A stretch of 64,000 bases of DNA from the NCBI RefSeq assembly GCF_029510815.1, contig NZ_CP120360.1, positions 1,612,001 to 1,676,000 on the forward strand. Reading direction: 5' to 3'. The first letter of the stretch is position 1. Each line of letters opens with the position of its first letter. Origin of the DNA: Janibacter sp. DB-40 (GTDB lineage: Bacteria > Actinomycetota > Actinomycetes > Actinomycetales > Dermatophilaceae). Both the position numbers and the translations under genes were made by a program. Below are positions 25,786 through 33,988 of the stretch, in pieces. Under the pieces are notes generated by a model. The model was not told the DNA's origin, did no database searches, and worked only from the letters and a program-made list of their open reading frames with translations.

Positions 25786-26708
25786 CACCGCCCAGCAACC
25801 GACGCCCTTCCGGCGGATCCGGCGCACCCAGCGGCCGCGGACCCAACCGCGGCCCCGGTCAGCGCCGGCGTGGCCAAGGAGGTCGCCAGCAGCCCGAGCG
25901 CGGCACGACCGGGCGCACCCGGCCCGGGCAGCCCGACCTCGCCCCGCCCGAGCCCACCGGCCCGCAGATCGACGTCCACGACCCCAAGGGCACCCGGCTG
26001 CAGAAGGTCCTCGCCGCGGCGGGCATCGGCTCGCGCCGGGCGTGCGAGCAGCTGATCACCGACGGCCGCGTCATGGTCGACGGCCACGTGGTCACCGAGC
26101 TCGGCGTGCGGGTCGACCCCCTCCACCAGACGGTGCACGTCGACGGCGAGCGGGTGCAGCTGGACGAGTCGCGGGTGTACCTCGCCTTCAACAAGCCCGT
26201 CGGGGTCGTCACGACCATGTCCGACGAGCTCGGTCGGCTCAACATCGGCGACTACGTGGCGGGGCGGCCGGAGCGTCTCTTCCACGTCGGTCGGCTCGAC
26301 GCCGACACGGAGGGCCTGCTCATCCTCACCAACGACGGGGACCTGGCCCACCGGCTCCAGCACCCCGCCCACGGTGTGCTCAAGACCTACGTCGCCGAGG
26401 TGCCCGGGCCGGTCGCCAAGGACCTGGGCAAGCGCCTGCGCGAGGGCATCGAGCTCGACGACGGGCCGGTCTCGGTCGACTCCTTCCGGATCATCGACTC
26501 GCGCCCCGGCAAGGCGATCGTCGAGGTGATCCTCCACGAGGGGCGCAAGCACATCGTGCGGCGCATGCTCGAGCAGGTGGGCCACCCGGTGCTCTCCCTG
26601 GTGCGCACGCAGGTCGGTCCGATCACGCTGGGCTCGACCAAGTCCGGCCGGTGGCGGCCGCTCAACCGCGACGAGATCGGCAAGCTGTACAAGGCCGCGG
26701 GGCTGTGA
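25782..26708 (+). CDS. rluB: Ribosomal large-subunit pseudouridine synthase B-type
   Basis: 308 residues. A disordered Arg/Gly/Pro-rich N-terminus (about 1-65) precedes an S4 RNA-binding domain (RLQKVLAAAGIGSRRACEQLI) and the RsuA/RluB catalytic domain with GRLDADTEGLLILTNDG holding the catalytic Asp. It isomerises a uridine in 23S rRNA. The basic N-terminal extension is typical of actinobacterial members and may add RNA affinity. It overlaps scpB by 4 bp and tyrA by 4 bp. Confidence 0.92.
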   Translation: MTPPSNRRPSGGSGAPSGRGPNRGPGQRRRGQGGRQQPERGTTGRTRPGQPDLAPPEPTGPQIDVHDPKGTRLQKVLAAAGIGSRRACEQLITDGRVMVDGHVVTELGVRVDPLHQTVHVDGERVQLDESRVYLAFNKPVGVVTTMSDELGRLNIGDYVAGRPERLFHVGRLDADTEGLLILTNDGDLAHRLQHPAHGVLKTYVAEVPGPVAKDLGKRLREGIELDDGPVSVDSFRIIDSRPGKAIVEVILHEGRKHIVRRMLEQVGHPVLSLVRTQVGPITLGSTKSGRWRPLNRDEIGKLYKAAGL

Positions 26709-27831
26709 CGACCTCGGCGGAGGCGAAGGGGGCCGCCTCCGGCCTCCCACCCGTGCACATCGTCGGGGCCGGGCTGATCGGCACGAGCGTCGGCCTGGCC
26801 CTCCGGGGGTCGGCGTCGACGTCTCCCTCGAGGACCAGTCCGAGACCTCGGTGGCGCTGGCCCGTGACCTCGGCGCCGGGAGGATCACCGGCGAGGTGGC
26901 ACCCGGTCTCGTGGTCGTGGCCACGCCCCCGGATGTCGCGCCCGGGATCGTGCTGGAGTCGCTGCGGCGGTGGCCGGAGGCCGTGGTCACGGATGTCACG
27001 TCGGTCAAGCAGGTGATCCTCGCCGACGTCGTGCGCGCAGGGGTGCCCATCCACCGGTACGTGGGGTCCCACCCGATGGCCGGGCGCGAACGCTCGGGTG
27101 CCATCAGTGGCCGCGCCGACCTCTTCGAGGGCCGGTCCTGGGTCCTCTGCCCGCACGAGACCACCGACCCGAGGGCCACCGAGCTCGTGGCACGGCTCGC
27201 CCGGGCGACGGGCGCCGCGGTGAGCACGCTCAGCCCGCTCGACCACGACGCCGCGGTCGCCGCCGTCTCGCACGTGCCCCAGGTCGCTGCTTCGCTCGTC
27301 GCCGCCCGTCTGGAGCACCTGAGCGAGCAGGCCATCGGTCTCGCCGGCCAGGGCGTGCGCGATGTCACCCGGATCGCCGCCAGCGACCCGGGCCTGTGGA
27401 CGCAGATCCTGTCCGGCAACGCACCCGCCGTGGCCTCGATCCTGCGCGACCTGTCCGCGGACCTCACCCGAGTCGTCGGCGCCCTGGACGCCCTGGGTGA
27501 CAGCGAGGACGACGTGGCCGATGCACCCGGCGCCCGGGCCGTCCTGGCGCGCAGCATCGCCGACGGCAACGCCGGCCACTCGCGACTGCCGGGCAAGCAC
27601 GGTGCCGGGACGGACGCCTACTCGGTCGTCAGCGTCGTCGTCGACGACAGCCCCGGTGAGCTGGCCAGGCTGCTCGTCGAGATCGGCGAGGAAGGCGTCA
27701 ATCTCGAGGACCTGCGCCTCGACCACGGCATCGGGCTGCCCTTCGGGCTCGCCGAGGTCCACGTGCTGCCACAGGTCGCCGGTCCCCTCACCGAGGCCCT
27801 GCAGTCGCGGGGCTGGCAGATCCACGGCTGA
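26705..27831 (+). pseudogene. tyrA: Prephenate dehydrogenase with apparent -1 frameshift near the N-terminus
   Basis: GTG 26705 (overlapping the rluB stop) starts a frame encoding VHIVGAGLIGTSVGLAL, the NAD(P)-binding Rossmann motif, but homology then jumps to another frame inside the run GGGGG at 26805-26809. Reading one extra G gives LRGVGVDVSLEDQSETSVALARDLG and continues intact to 27831, including SHPMAGRERSG with the catalytic His and a C-terminal ACT domain (YSVVSVVVDDSPGELARLL). The enzyme makes 4-hydroxyphenylpyruvate for tyrosine synthesis. Whether this is a real lesion or a homopolymer sequencing error cannot be told here; the remainder shows no decay. Confidence 0.85.
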
Positions 27832-27839
27832 GCACCGAC

Positions 27840-27845
27840 TAGGCT
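27840..27845 (+). promoter_or_regulatory. -10 box TAGGCT for leaderless cmk
   Basis: TAGGCT ends 8 nt before the GTG at 27854 with no ribosome site between. Confidence 0.45.
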
Positions 27846-27853
27846 GACCCCTC

Positions 27854-28552
27854 GTGACCAGCCAGCCCACCCCCTTCGTCATCGCCGTCGACGGACCCTC
27901 CGGATCAGGGAAGTCGAGTGTCTCGAGGACCGTCGCCAGCACGATCGGCGCCGGTTACCTGGACACGGGAGCGATGTACCGGGCGCTGACGTGGTGGTGC
28001 CTGCACGACGAGGTCGACCTGCTCGACCACGAGGCCGTCGCCGCAGCGGCACGGTCGTTGCCGCTGGAGATCGGGGACGACCCCGCTGCCCCCTCCGTGC
28101 ACGTCGGCGGCACTGACGTCGCCGAGGCGATCCGCAGCAGCGGCATCTCCTCCCAGGTCTCACGGGTGGCGACCGTGCCGGCCGTGCGCACCGAGATGGG
28201 CCGTCGCCAGCGGGCGCTCATCGACGACATCGCGGCCCGCAGGGGTGCGTGCGTCGCCGAGGGACGGGACATCACCACCGTGGTCGCTCCCGACGCGCCC
28301 GTGCGGATCCTGCTCACCGCGAGCGAGGAGGCGCGGCTGCGTCGTCGCTCCCTCGAGGTGCACGGTGTCAGCGACGAGGCCGCGATCGCCGCCACGCGCG
28401 ACCAGGTGGTGCGGCGTGACCGCGACGACTCGACCGTCTCCCAGTTCACCGTGGCCGCTGACGGTGTCGTCGTGGTCGACACCTCCGAGCTGGACTTCGA
28501 CGGCTCGGTGGACGCCGTCATGGCCGTGGTCCGCGCCGCCCGGGCGGGCTGA
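27854..28552 (+). CDS. cmk: Cytidylate kinase
   Basis: 232 residues. P-loop GPSGSGKSS (14-22), the CMP-binding [12 protein letters not shown] segment, and [11 protein letters not shown] plus the lid region RRDRDDS identify the bacterial CMP/dCMP kinase. It phosphorylates CMP and dCMP for nucleic-acid precursor supply. The cmk-der order after tyrA is standard in actinobacteria. GTG 27854 is selected because the family homology starts at once and a TANNNT box sits just upstream. Confidence 0.95.
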   Translation: MTSQPTPFVIAVDGPSGSGKSSVSRTVASTIGAGYLDTGAMYRALTWWCLHDEVDLLDHEAVAAAARSLPLEIGDDPAAPSVHVGGTDVAEAIRSSGISSQVSRVATVPAVRTEMGRRQRALIDDIAARRGACVAEGRDITTVVAPDAPVRILLTASEEARLRRRSLEVHGVSDEAAIAATRDQVVRRDRDDSTVSQFTVAADGVVVVDTSELDFDGSVDAVMAVVRAARAG

Positions 28553-28625
28553 GCGCGACGAGTCCGGTCATCTGCCCGATGACTGCGACAATGGGCCCAA
28601 CCCCACCGATTTCACCAGGAGCACC

Positions 28626-30104
28626 GTGGACACCACCCCCGAGCCGACCGACGCCGGTCACGACCAGTACGCAGAGGGCGTCGAGCGCGTCCTGCGCGCG
28701 GGTCTGGACGACTTCGAGCTGACGCCGGAGGACCGGGCGCTCATCGACGGCTTCCAGGAGTCGACCGAGGAGGTCCCCAGCGGTCCTCTCCCTGTCGTCG
28801 CGATCATCGGGCGGCCGAATGTCGGCAAGTCGACGCTCGTCAACCGCATCCTGCGTCGCCGCGAGGCGGTCGTGGAGGACACGCCGGGCGTCACCCGGGA
28901 CCGCGTCGCCTACGAGGCGGAGTGGGCCGGACGCGACTTCACGCTGCTCGACACGGGTGGCTGGGAGATCGGTGCCGAGGGGATCAACCTGCGGGTGGCC
29001 GAGCAGGCCGAGATCGCCATCGAGATGGCCGACGTCGTGATCTTCGTCGTCGATGCCATCGTCGGTGCCACGGACGACGACGAAGCGGTCGTCAGGCTGC
29101 TGCGCCGCTCGGGCAAGCCGGTGGTGCTCGTGGCCAACAAGGTCGACGACCAGCGTTTCGAGGCCGACGCCGCCGCTCTGTGGAACCTCGGTCTCGGTGA
29201 GCCGATGCCCCTGTCCGCGCTCCACGGACGGGGCAGCGGCGATGTCCTCGACGCCGTCCTCGACGTCCTCCCGCAGGTCTCCGCCACGGGCACGGCCCCG
29301 ATGGCGGGCGGGCCGCGGCGGGTCGCCCTCCTGGGCCGGCCCAACGTGGGCAAGTCGAGCCTGCTCAACCGCCTCGCCGGGGAGGACCGGGTGGTCGTCG
29401 ACGACGTCGCCGGGACCACCCGCGACCCGGTGGACGAGGTCATCGAGCTCGGTGGGCGTCCGTGGACGTTCGTCGACACCGCCGGTATCCGCCGTCGGGT
29501 CAAGCACACGCGCGGCGCGGACTTCTACGCGTCGCTGCGCACCCAGGCCGCACTGGAGAAGGCCGAGGTCGCGGTCGTCCTCATCGACACCCACGAGCCG
29601 ATCACGGAGCAGGACCTGCGGATCATCAGCCAGGTCGTGGACAGCGGCCGGGCACTGGTCATCGCCTACAACAAGTGGGACCTGCTCGACGAGGAGCGGC
29701 GCTACTACCTCGAGAAGGAGATCGACCGGGAGCTCATCCAGGTCACCTGGGCGCCGCGCGTGAACGTCTCGGCCCTCACCGGTCGCCACGTCGACAAGCT
29801 CACTCCGGCACTGGACACCGCCCTGGACTCGTGGGACAGCCGGATTCCGACCTCACGCCTCAACGGGATGCTCGGCGAGATCGTGGCGGGCCACCCGCAC
29901 CCAGTGCGTGGGGGCAAGCAGCCGCGGATCCTCTTCGCGACCCAGGCCTCCACCCGTCCTCCGCGTTTCGTCATCTTCGCCTCCGGGTTCCTCGAGGCGG
30001 GGTACCGGCGCTTCCTGGAGCGTCGCCTGCGCGAGGAGTTCGGCTTCGAGGGCACACCCATCGAGATCTCGGTCAGGGTGCGCGAGAAGCGCCGTCGGCG
30101 CTGA
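28626..30104 (+). CDS. der: Ribosome-assembly GTPase Der (EngA)
   Basis: 492 residues with two tandem G domains, unique to Der: first P-loop [10 protein letters not shown], second [11 protein letters not shown], each with a DTGGW or DTAGI switch II and NKVD or NKWD specificity motif. The KH-like C-terminal domain ends in a basic tail (REKRRRR). Der acts in 50S subunit maturation. AGGAG lies 4 nt before GTG 28626. The N-terminal 50 residues are an acidic extension common in actinobacteria. Confidence 0.95.
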   Translation: MDTTPEPTDAGHDQYAEGVERVLRAGLDDFELTPEDRALIDGFQESTEEVPSGPLPVVAIIGRPNVGKSTLVNRILRRREAVVEDTPGVTRDRVAYEAEWAGRDFTLLDTGGWEIGAEGINLRVAEQAEIAIEMADVVIFVVDAIVGATDDDEAVVRLLRRSGKPVVLVANKVDDQRFEADAAALWNLGLGEPMPLSALHGRGSGDVLDAVLDVLPQVSATGTAPMAGGPRRVALLGRPNVGKSSLLNRLAGEDRVVVDDVAGTTRDPVDEVIELGGRPWTFVDTAGIRRRVKHTRGADFYASLRTQAALEKAEVAVVLIDTHEPITEQDLRIISQVVDSGRALVIAYNKWDLLDEERRYYLEKEIDRELIQVTWAPRVNVSALTGRHVDKLTPALDTALDSWDSRIPTSRLNGMLGEIVAGHPHPVRGGKQPRILFATQASTRPPRFVIFASGFLEAGYRRFLERRLREEFGFEGTPIEISVRVREKRRRR

Positions 30105-30147
30105 GCACCGCTCCGCGAGTGGGTCACCGACACACGCCCCGGGTCGA

Positions 30148-30178
30148 TTGGGACGGCGTGGCCCGCGTGGGATAAGGT
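30148..30178 (+). promoter_or_regulatory. Probable promoter of tRNA-Pro
   Basis: TTGGGA (30148-30153) and TAAGGT (30173-30178) are separated by 19 bp, placing the start near 30185, 19 nt before the mature tRNA. Confidence 0.4.
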
Positions 30179-30203
30179 GACGTGGCTCCTGACGGAGCAG
30201 CCA

Positions 30204-30277
30204 CGGGCTGTGGCGCAGTTTGGTAGCGCACGTGACTGGGGGTCACGGGGTCGCAGGTTCAAATCCTGTCAGCCCGA
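30204..30277 (+). tRNA. tRNA-Pro (anticodon GGG)
   Basis: A complete cloverleaf of 74 nt. Acceptor CGGGCTG (30204-30210) pairs with CAGCCCG (30270-30276), discriminator A30277. The D arm is GCGC/GCGC, the anticodon arm CGTGA/TCACG with loop CTGGGGG giving anticodon GGG (30238-30240), and the T arm GCAGG/CCTGT with loop TTCAAAT. The 3' CCA is not encoded. It reads CCC and CCU proline codons. Confidence 0.96.
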
Positions 30278-30301
30278 CCGGGTGATGTCCCGGAACATCA
30301 G

Positions 30302-30338
30302 CGAGGGCCGGACCTGCTTCGTGCAGGTCCGGCCCTCG
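30302..30338. terminator. Strong hairpin terminator after tRNA-Pro
   Basis: A perfect 16-bp G+C-rich stem, CGAGGGCCGGACCTGC on the left (30302-30317) with its complement at 30323-30338, closed by loop TTCGT. It lies between the tRNA and the converging DUF2249 gene and can serve both strands. Confidence 0.8.
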
Positions 30339-30369
30339 TCGTTCACTGGTGGGTGCGCCCGTGCTCGTC

Positions 30370-30606
30370 TCAGGCCGTCGGGCGGCCGATCCGCACGCGC
30401 CAGACCTCCGGCCCCTGCTCGAGGTAGTCCCAGGTGAACTGGTCCGTGTACTCGGCGTCGAACTGGTAGTAGAGGGGCTTCGGGTCGTGGTCGTTGACCA
30501 GCTCGAAGCCCGATCCCGGGGTCAGTGCGTGGTACGTGTCCAGGATCAGGGTGTGGCGCCGGGCCGGGGCCTCCGCGCGGACATCGAGCTGCTGGTCGGT
30601 GCTCAT
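30370..30606 (-). CDS. DUF2249 domain protein
   Basis: 78 residues. It contains the compact DUF2249 signature: LDTYHALTPGSGFELVNDHDPKPLYYQF and QFTWDYLEQGPEVWRVRI. Proteins of this family sit beside denitrification and nitric-oxide genes and are thought to act in redox or metal-cluster handling, but no activity is settled. ATG 30606 has a strong AAGGAGGAGC site directly upstream. It lies downstream of a palindromic operator and beside nirK on the same strand, supporting a nitrogen-oxide role. The frame stays open to ATG 30750, but that extension has shadow-like composition. Confidence 0.8.
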   Translation of the reverse strand: MSTDQQLDVRAEAPARRHTLILDTYHALTPGSGFELVNDHDPKPLYYQFDAEYTDQFTWDYLEQGPEVWRVRIGRPTA

Positions 30607-30750
30607 GCTCCTCCTTGGGTGCTTGTGTGGGTGGGGCTCCCGCCTCTGCGGGCAGTCGGGCGAGGAAGTGCATGAGCCCGTTGACCCGCTCGGCCTCGTG
30701 CGGGTGCGAGTCGCGCAGCACCGTCTGGTCCCATGCGTCTCCCTCGTCAT

Positions 30751-30774
30751 TAAACACGGTCAATCCCGTGTTTA
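30751..30774. promoter_or_regulatory. Palindromic operator upstream of the DUF2249 gene
   Basis: TAAACACGG (30751-30759) and CCGTGTTTA (30766-30774) are exact inverted repeats around TCAATC. The site is AT-rich at its ends in a G+C-rich region and overlaps a TATAAA-like -10 element read on the minus strand. A redox or nitric-oxide regulator is plausible, but which family cannot be told. Confidence 0.6.
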
Positions 30775-30811
30775 TAAGCGCACGGTACCGCACCACCCTG
30801 CCCGGGCGACA

Positions 30812-30829
30812 GCCGCGGCCTCCCGCGGC
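30812..30829 (-). terminator. Hairpin after nirK
   Basis: GCCGCGG (30812-30818) and CCGCGGC (30823-30829) pair around CCTC, 12 bp beyond the nirK stop on the minus strand. No T tract. Confidence 0.4.
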
Positions 30830-30841
30830 AGGGGCAAGGGC

Positions 30842-32719
30842 TCAGGTGACCTCGAACAGGCCCAGTGCGCCCTTCTCGCCGTCGCTCATGACGTGGTTGA
30901 CGAAGGGGTAGCGGCCCGGCTCCGTGAAGGTCAGCTCGACGAAGCCACCCTGGGCAGCCAGCAGGCCGAGGGACTGGCATCCGCCCGAGGTGGTTCCGGG
31001 TGGGTCCAGCGGGCCGCGACCACGCTTCAGCCGGTAGCTGCCCTCCTTGTACACCGTGTCGAACTGGGCTCCGACGACGTGGAACGACAGTGGCCGGTTC
31101 GGTCCCAGGTCGAGGGCCCAGACACGGATGCGTTCGCCCACCTTCGCCCGCAGCGGGCGGTCGACGTACTGGTTGACGTAGCCGTTGAACACGACGGCAT
31201 CGGGCTCGTCGTCGACCACCTTCGTGCTGTTGACCGCCTCACCCTGCGGTCCGAGGTGGATCTCGGACTGGGCGATGACGTATGAACGGTCCACCTCGGT
31301 CAGGCCCTCGGGCTCGACGACGACCGCCCCGGCGAGCCCCGAGGCGATGTGCGTCGACATCGGCGGGGTGCCGCAGTGGTACATCCAGATCCCTGCGCGA
31401 GCGGCCGTGAACTCGTAGCGCAACGTCTCGCCGGGCGGGATGGTGCGCATCTCCCGGTTCGGTGCGACCTCGCTCGCGTGGAAGTCGATCGAGTGACCCA
31501 TCGTCCCCTCGTTGACCAGGGTGACCACGAAGCGGTCGCCGACCCGTCCGTGGAGGGTGGGGGCCAACGAGTCGCCGTTGTAGGTCCAGCGCAGCTGTGT
31601 CACGCCCGGAGCGATCTCGATCGGCACCTCCGAGATGCTCAGGCTCACCTCACGGACCGAGGAGTCCCCCAGGGGCGGCAGGGTCGGGTCGATCCCGGGG
31701 AAGTCCTCGCCCCAGCTGTCCCTGAAGTCGATCCGCGGCGCCTCGTCGTCGCGGTCGTGGCCCGGCTCCTGCGTGCCGTGCACGGACCCGGTAGCGGTGA
31801 TCCGGAAGACCATCCCCATCTGACGGTGGCCGACGACGGAGCACCATCCCTGCGTGTCCGCCACTACGGGACCGACGTCGAAGGTCGCCTGCTCGCCGGG
31901 GGCGAGCCGTGGCGACGCGGTGCCGTCGACCAGGACCAGGTCGTGGACGTCGGTGGAGTCGGTGTTCTCCAGCTCGATCACCAGCCGGTCACCCACGTCG
32001 ACCGCGACCTCCTCCGGATGGAACCGCATGTCGTGGGCTCGAACACGCACCCGGCGCGTACGACCGGCCCCCGGGCCACCGCGCCGGGCGCCACCGGGGG
32101 CGGCCGCCCGCCCCAGACCTGCGGCGGCCGGGTCCAGGCCGACGCCGACGCTCGTGCCGATCGCAATGATCCCTGCGCCGGTGAGCAGCTCCAGACGCGA
32201 CCAGGCGGGAGCCGACGGCCCCGCCGGGTGCTGCGCCTGTGGGTGATCGCGCCGGCCCCCTGCAGCCCGTGCGGCCCGGACGGCACGGACCAGCAGCGGG
32301 AGGGCCAGCGCCAGGGCGAGCCCCGCCAGGACGGCCATGACGAGGGCCACGAGCGAAGGGGTGGCCAGAAGGCACAGGGCCAGCCCCAGATTGGTCACGA
32401 CCACTCTGCCGGTGCCCCACCGCTCGAGCTCGACGGCAGCGTCATGCGCAGCTGCCGGGCTCCTCCCGAGCAGACGGGGAAGGACCCGCGTCGTCACCCC
32501 CAGCACGACCTGCAGCGCGAAGCCCACGACGAGCAGGACGGCCACCCGGACGGTCGTCAGCGAAGCCGACGGCGCAACGGAGAGCGCCGCGAGGACGGCC
32601 GTGGTGAGGCCGAGTACGAGCCACCCCACACCCGCCACGGAGGACGGCAGCGAGAAGGTCGGGGGAGGACTCTGCCGCGACCACGTGCGCCACACCGGGG
32701 TGCGGCTCACCCCTCTCAT
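30842..32719 (-). CDS. nirK: Copper nitrite reductase NirK fused to a membrane domain and an extra cupredoxin
   Basis: 625 residues in three parts. Residues about 25-195 contain four to five membrane helices. Residues 225-310 form a cupredoxin with type 1 copper ligands H259, C293, H298, M303. Residues 335-625 are the two NirK cupredoxins: type 1 ligands H409, C449, H457; type 2 ligands H414, H448, H609; catalytic D412 and probably H547. The axial Met expected five residues after H457 is Leu462. NirK reduces nitrite to nitric oxide; the fused cupredoxin may deliver electrons. ATG 32719 overlaps the upstream gene's stop (ATGA). Longer frames upstream are shadows of that gene. Confidence 0.88.
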   Translation of the reverse strand: MRGVSRTPVWRTWSRQSPPPTFSLPSSVAGVGWLVLGLTTAVLAALSVAPSASLTTVRVAVLLVVGFALQVVLGVTTRVLPRLLGRSPAAAHDAAVELERWGTGRVVVTNLGLALCLLATPSLVALVMAVLAGLALALALPLLVRAVRAARAAGGRRDHPQAQHPAGPSAPAWSRLELLTGAGIIAIGTSVGVGLDPAAAGLGRAAAPGGARRGGPGAGRTRRVRVRAHDMRFHPEEVAVDVGDRLVIELENTDSTDVHDLVLVDGTASPRLAPGEQATFDVGPVVADTQGWCSVVGHRQMGMVFRITATGSVHGTQEPGHDRDDEAPRIDFRDSWGEDFPGIDPTLPPLGDSSVREVSLSISEVPIEIAPGVTQLRWTYNGDSLAPTLHGRVGDRFVVTLVNEGTMGHSIDFHASEVAPNREMRTIPPGETLRYEFTAARAGIWMYHCGTPPMSTHIASGLAGAVVVEPEGLTEVDRSYVIAQSEIHLGPQGEAVNSTKVVDDEPDAVVFNGYVNQYVDRPLRAKVGERIRVWALDLGPNRPLSFHVVGAQFDTVYKEGSYRLKRGRGPLDPPGTTSGGCQSLGLLAAQGGFVELTFTEPGRYPFVNHVMSDGEKGALGLFEVT

Positions 32720-33810
32720 GGGGCCCTCCCGGCAGTCGGTCCGGCGATGGCCGACCCGGCGGCGATGACGACGAAGGCGAGGAGTGCGACGACGTTGAGG
32801 ACCGCTCCCGTCTGCCACACGGTGTGCAGGCCGGCGAGGTCTCCGGGCACGAGTCGGATCGCCAGGCCGATGTGCAGCAGGACGAAGGGGGCCCACATCA
32901 CCGGTCGATAGGGAAGGGGGCGGCGCAGCACCGCAGGCAGGATCACCGGGGCGTGGGCCATCACCATCGAGATGGCGAAGCCCAGCATGACCGCGTGCAC
33001 CACCAGGTCGTAGTGGACGCCGCTCGTCTGGGCGCCGCCGACCAGCCACACCACCGCTGCCAGGAGGAGCCAGACATAGCCGCCGAGCAGGGCGGCCGCG
33101 CTGAAGCGTGGGAGACCCGTGGACCGGATCGTCCGCCGAGCGACGTCGTTGCGCACGAGCCAGAGCACGAGCGAGGCGATGACCAGGCCGCTGAGCCTCG
33201 CCCCGGCAGCCGGCCACAGCAGCGTGGCGACCAGCGTGACGGTCAGGAGCCCGGCGTGCAGGACCAGGGTGCGTCCGCCGGTGGGCGGCATGTGCAGCCG
33301 AGCCAGCTCGACCCGTTCGGCACAGATCGTGAGGACGACGAAGCCCACGAGCCACGGCATCAACCAGGGGACGTCGAGCCGGAGCCAGAGACCGGCGCCG
33401 ATCGTCAGGTGGAGGGCGGCGAGGAGCTCGACGAGGACGACGTCGTCGTGGTTGCGCTGGAAGAGGGCGGCATAGACGGTGACGAGGGCGATGCCACCGC
33501 CGACCAGCAGGGCCTGACCCACCACAAGGGGCAGCGGGGTGAGCAGAGCGAGGCCCCCCGCACCCAGCAGGAGTGGCACAGCGAAGGCCGAGACCCGCCG
33601 GAGCGCCACCGCCCGCTCCAAGGCGATGAGCGTCGCCAGGAAACCGCCGACCATGAGCATCCCGTGGAGGTCGCCCGCCCGCGCGGTCGGTGCGGGCGCC
33701 CAGACGCCGACGAGCACGAGTGCGGCATTGGCGCCGGCGAGCATGGCCAGGCCCGCGGGGAGCAGGAACACGCCCCGGAAGAGCGGTGAGGCCGTCCCAA
33801 TGTTTTTCAC
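32716..33810 (-). CDS. Polytopic membrane protein of the nirK operon (NnrS-like)
   Basis: 364 residues with about eleven to twelve hydrophobic helices and few polar loops. Histidines within helices (HGMLMVGGF, VHAVMLGFAISMVMAHAP) recall haem- or copper-handling NnrS-type and cytochrome-oxidase-like proteins, but the match is by pattern only. The product is coupled to nirK (4-bp overlap) and so probably supports nitrite or nitric-oxide metabolism in the membrane. GTG 33810 is preferred over ATG 33849 because a TATATA -10 element (33822-33827) lies between them. Confidence 0.65.
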   Translation of the reverse strand: MKNIGTASPLFRGVFLLPAGLAMLAGANAALVLVGVWAPAPTARAGDLHGMLMVGGFLATLIALERAVALRRVSAFAVPLLLGAGGLALLTPLPLVVGQALLVGGGIALVTVYAALFQRNHDDVVLVELLAALHLTIGAGLWLRLDVPWLMPWLVGFVVLTICAERVELARLHMPPTGGRTLVLHAGLLTVTLVATLLWPAAGARLSGLVIASLVLWLVRNDVARRTIRSTGLPRFSAAALLGGYVWLLLAAVVWLVGGAQTSGVHYDLVVHAVMLGFAISMVMAHAPVILPAVLRRPLPYRPVMWAPFVLLHIGLAIRLVPGDLAGLHTVWQTGAVLNVVALLAFVVIAAGSAIAGPTAGRAP

Positions 33811-33988
33811 GAGACCAACCGTATATAACTGATTGCGGATGTGCTGCACCGCGTCCGTACCCGTCAGCCGACGATGGGAGGCGCCCCAAGGTCACAGTCG
33901 GGTGTACGTCCAGCATTTGGTCCCCCGTTCCTCCGGGTGCCGGTTATGCTCCGCAGCGGTACACAACGACGTTTCCGGAGGACAGCAC

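Noticed and set aside
30269..30606. Continuation of the minus-strand frame from 30757 through the DUF2249 gene
   Set aside because: Codon bias in this part belongs to the DUF2249 frame; only the first 40 codons look genuine and are reported separately.
30842..33916. A single 1024-residue protein joining NirK to the region upstream
   Set aside because: The first 400 residues are the out-of-frame shadow of the membrane-protein gene 32716-33810; NirK has its own ATG at 32719 in an ATGA overlap.
33833..33988. N-terminal extension of livH
   Set aside because: The added residues are Cys/Arg-rich without a signal; GTG 33989 has a proper ribosome site and opens a clean signal peptide.
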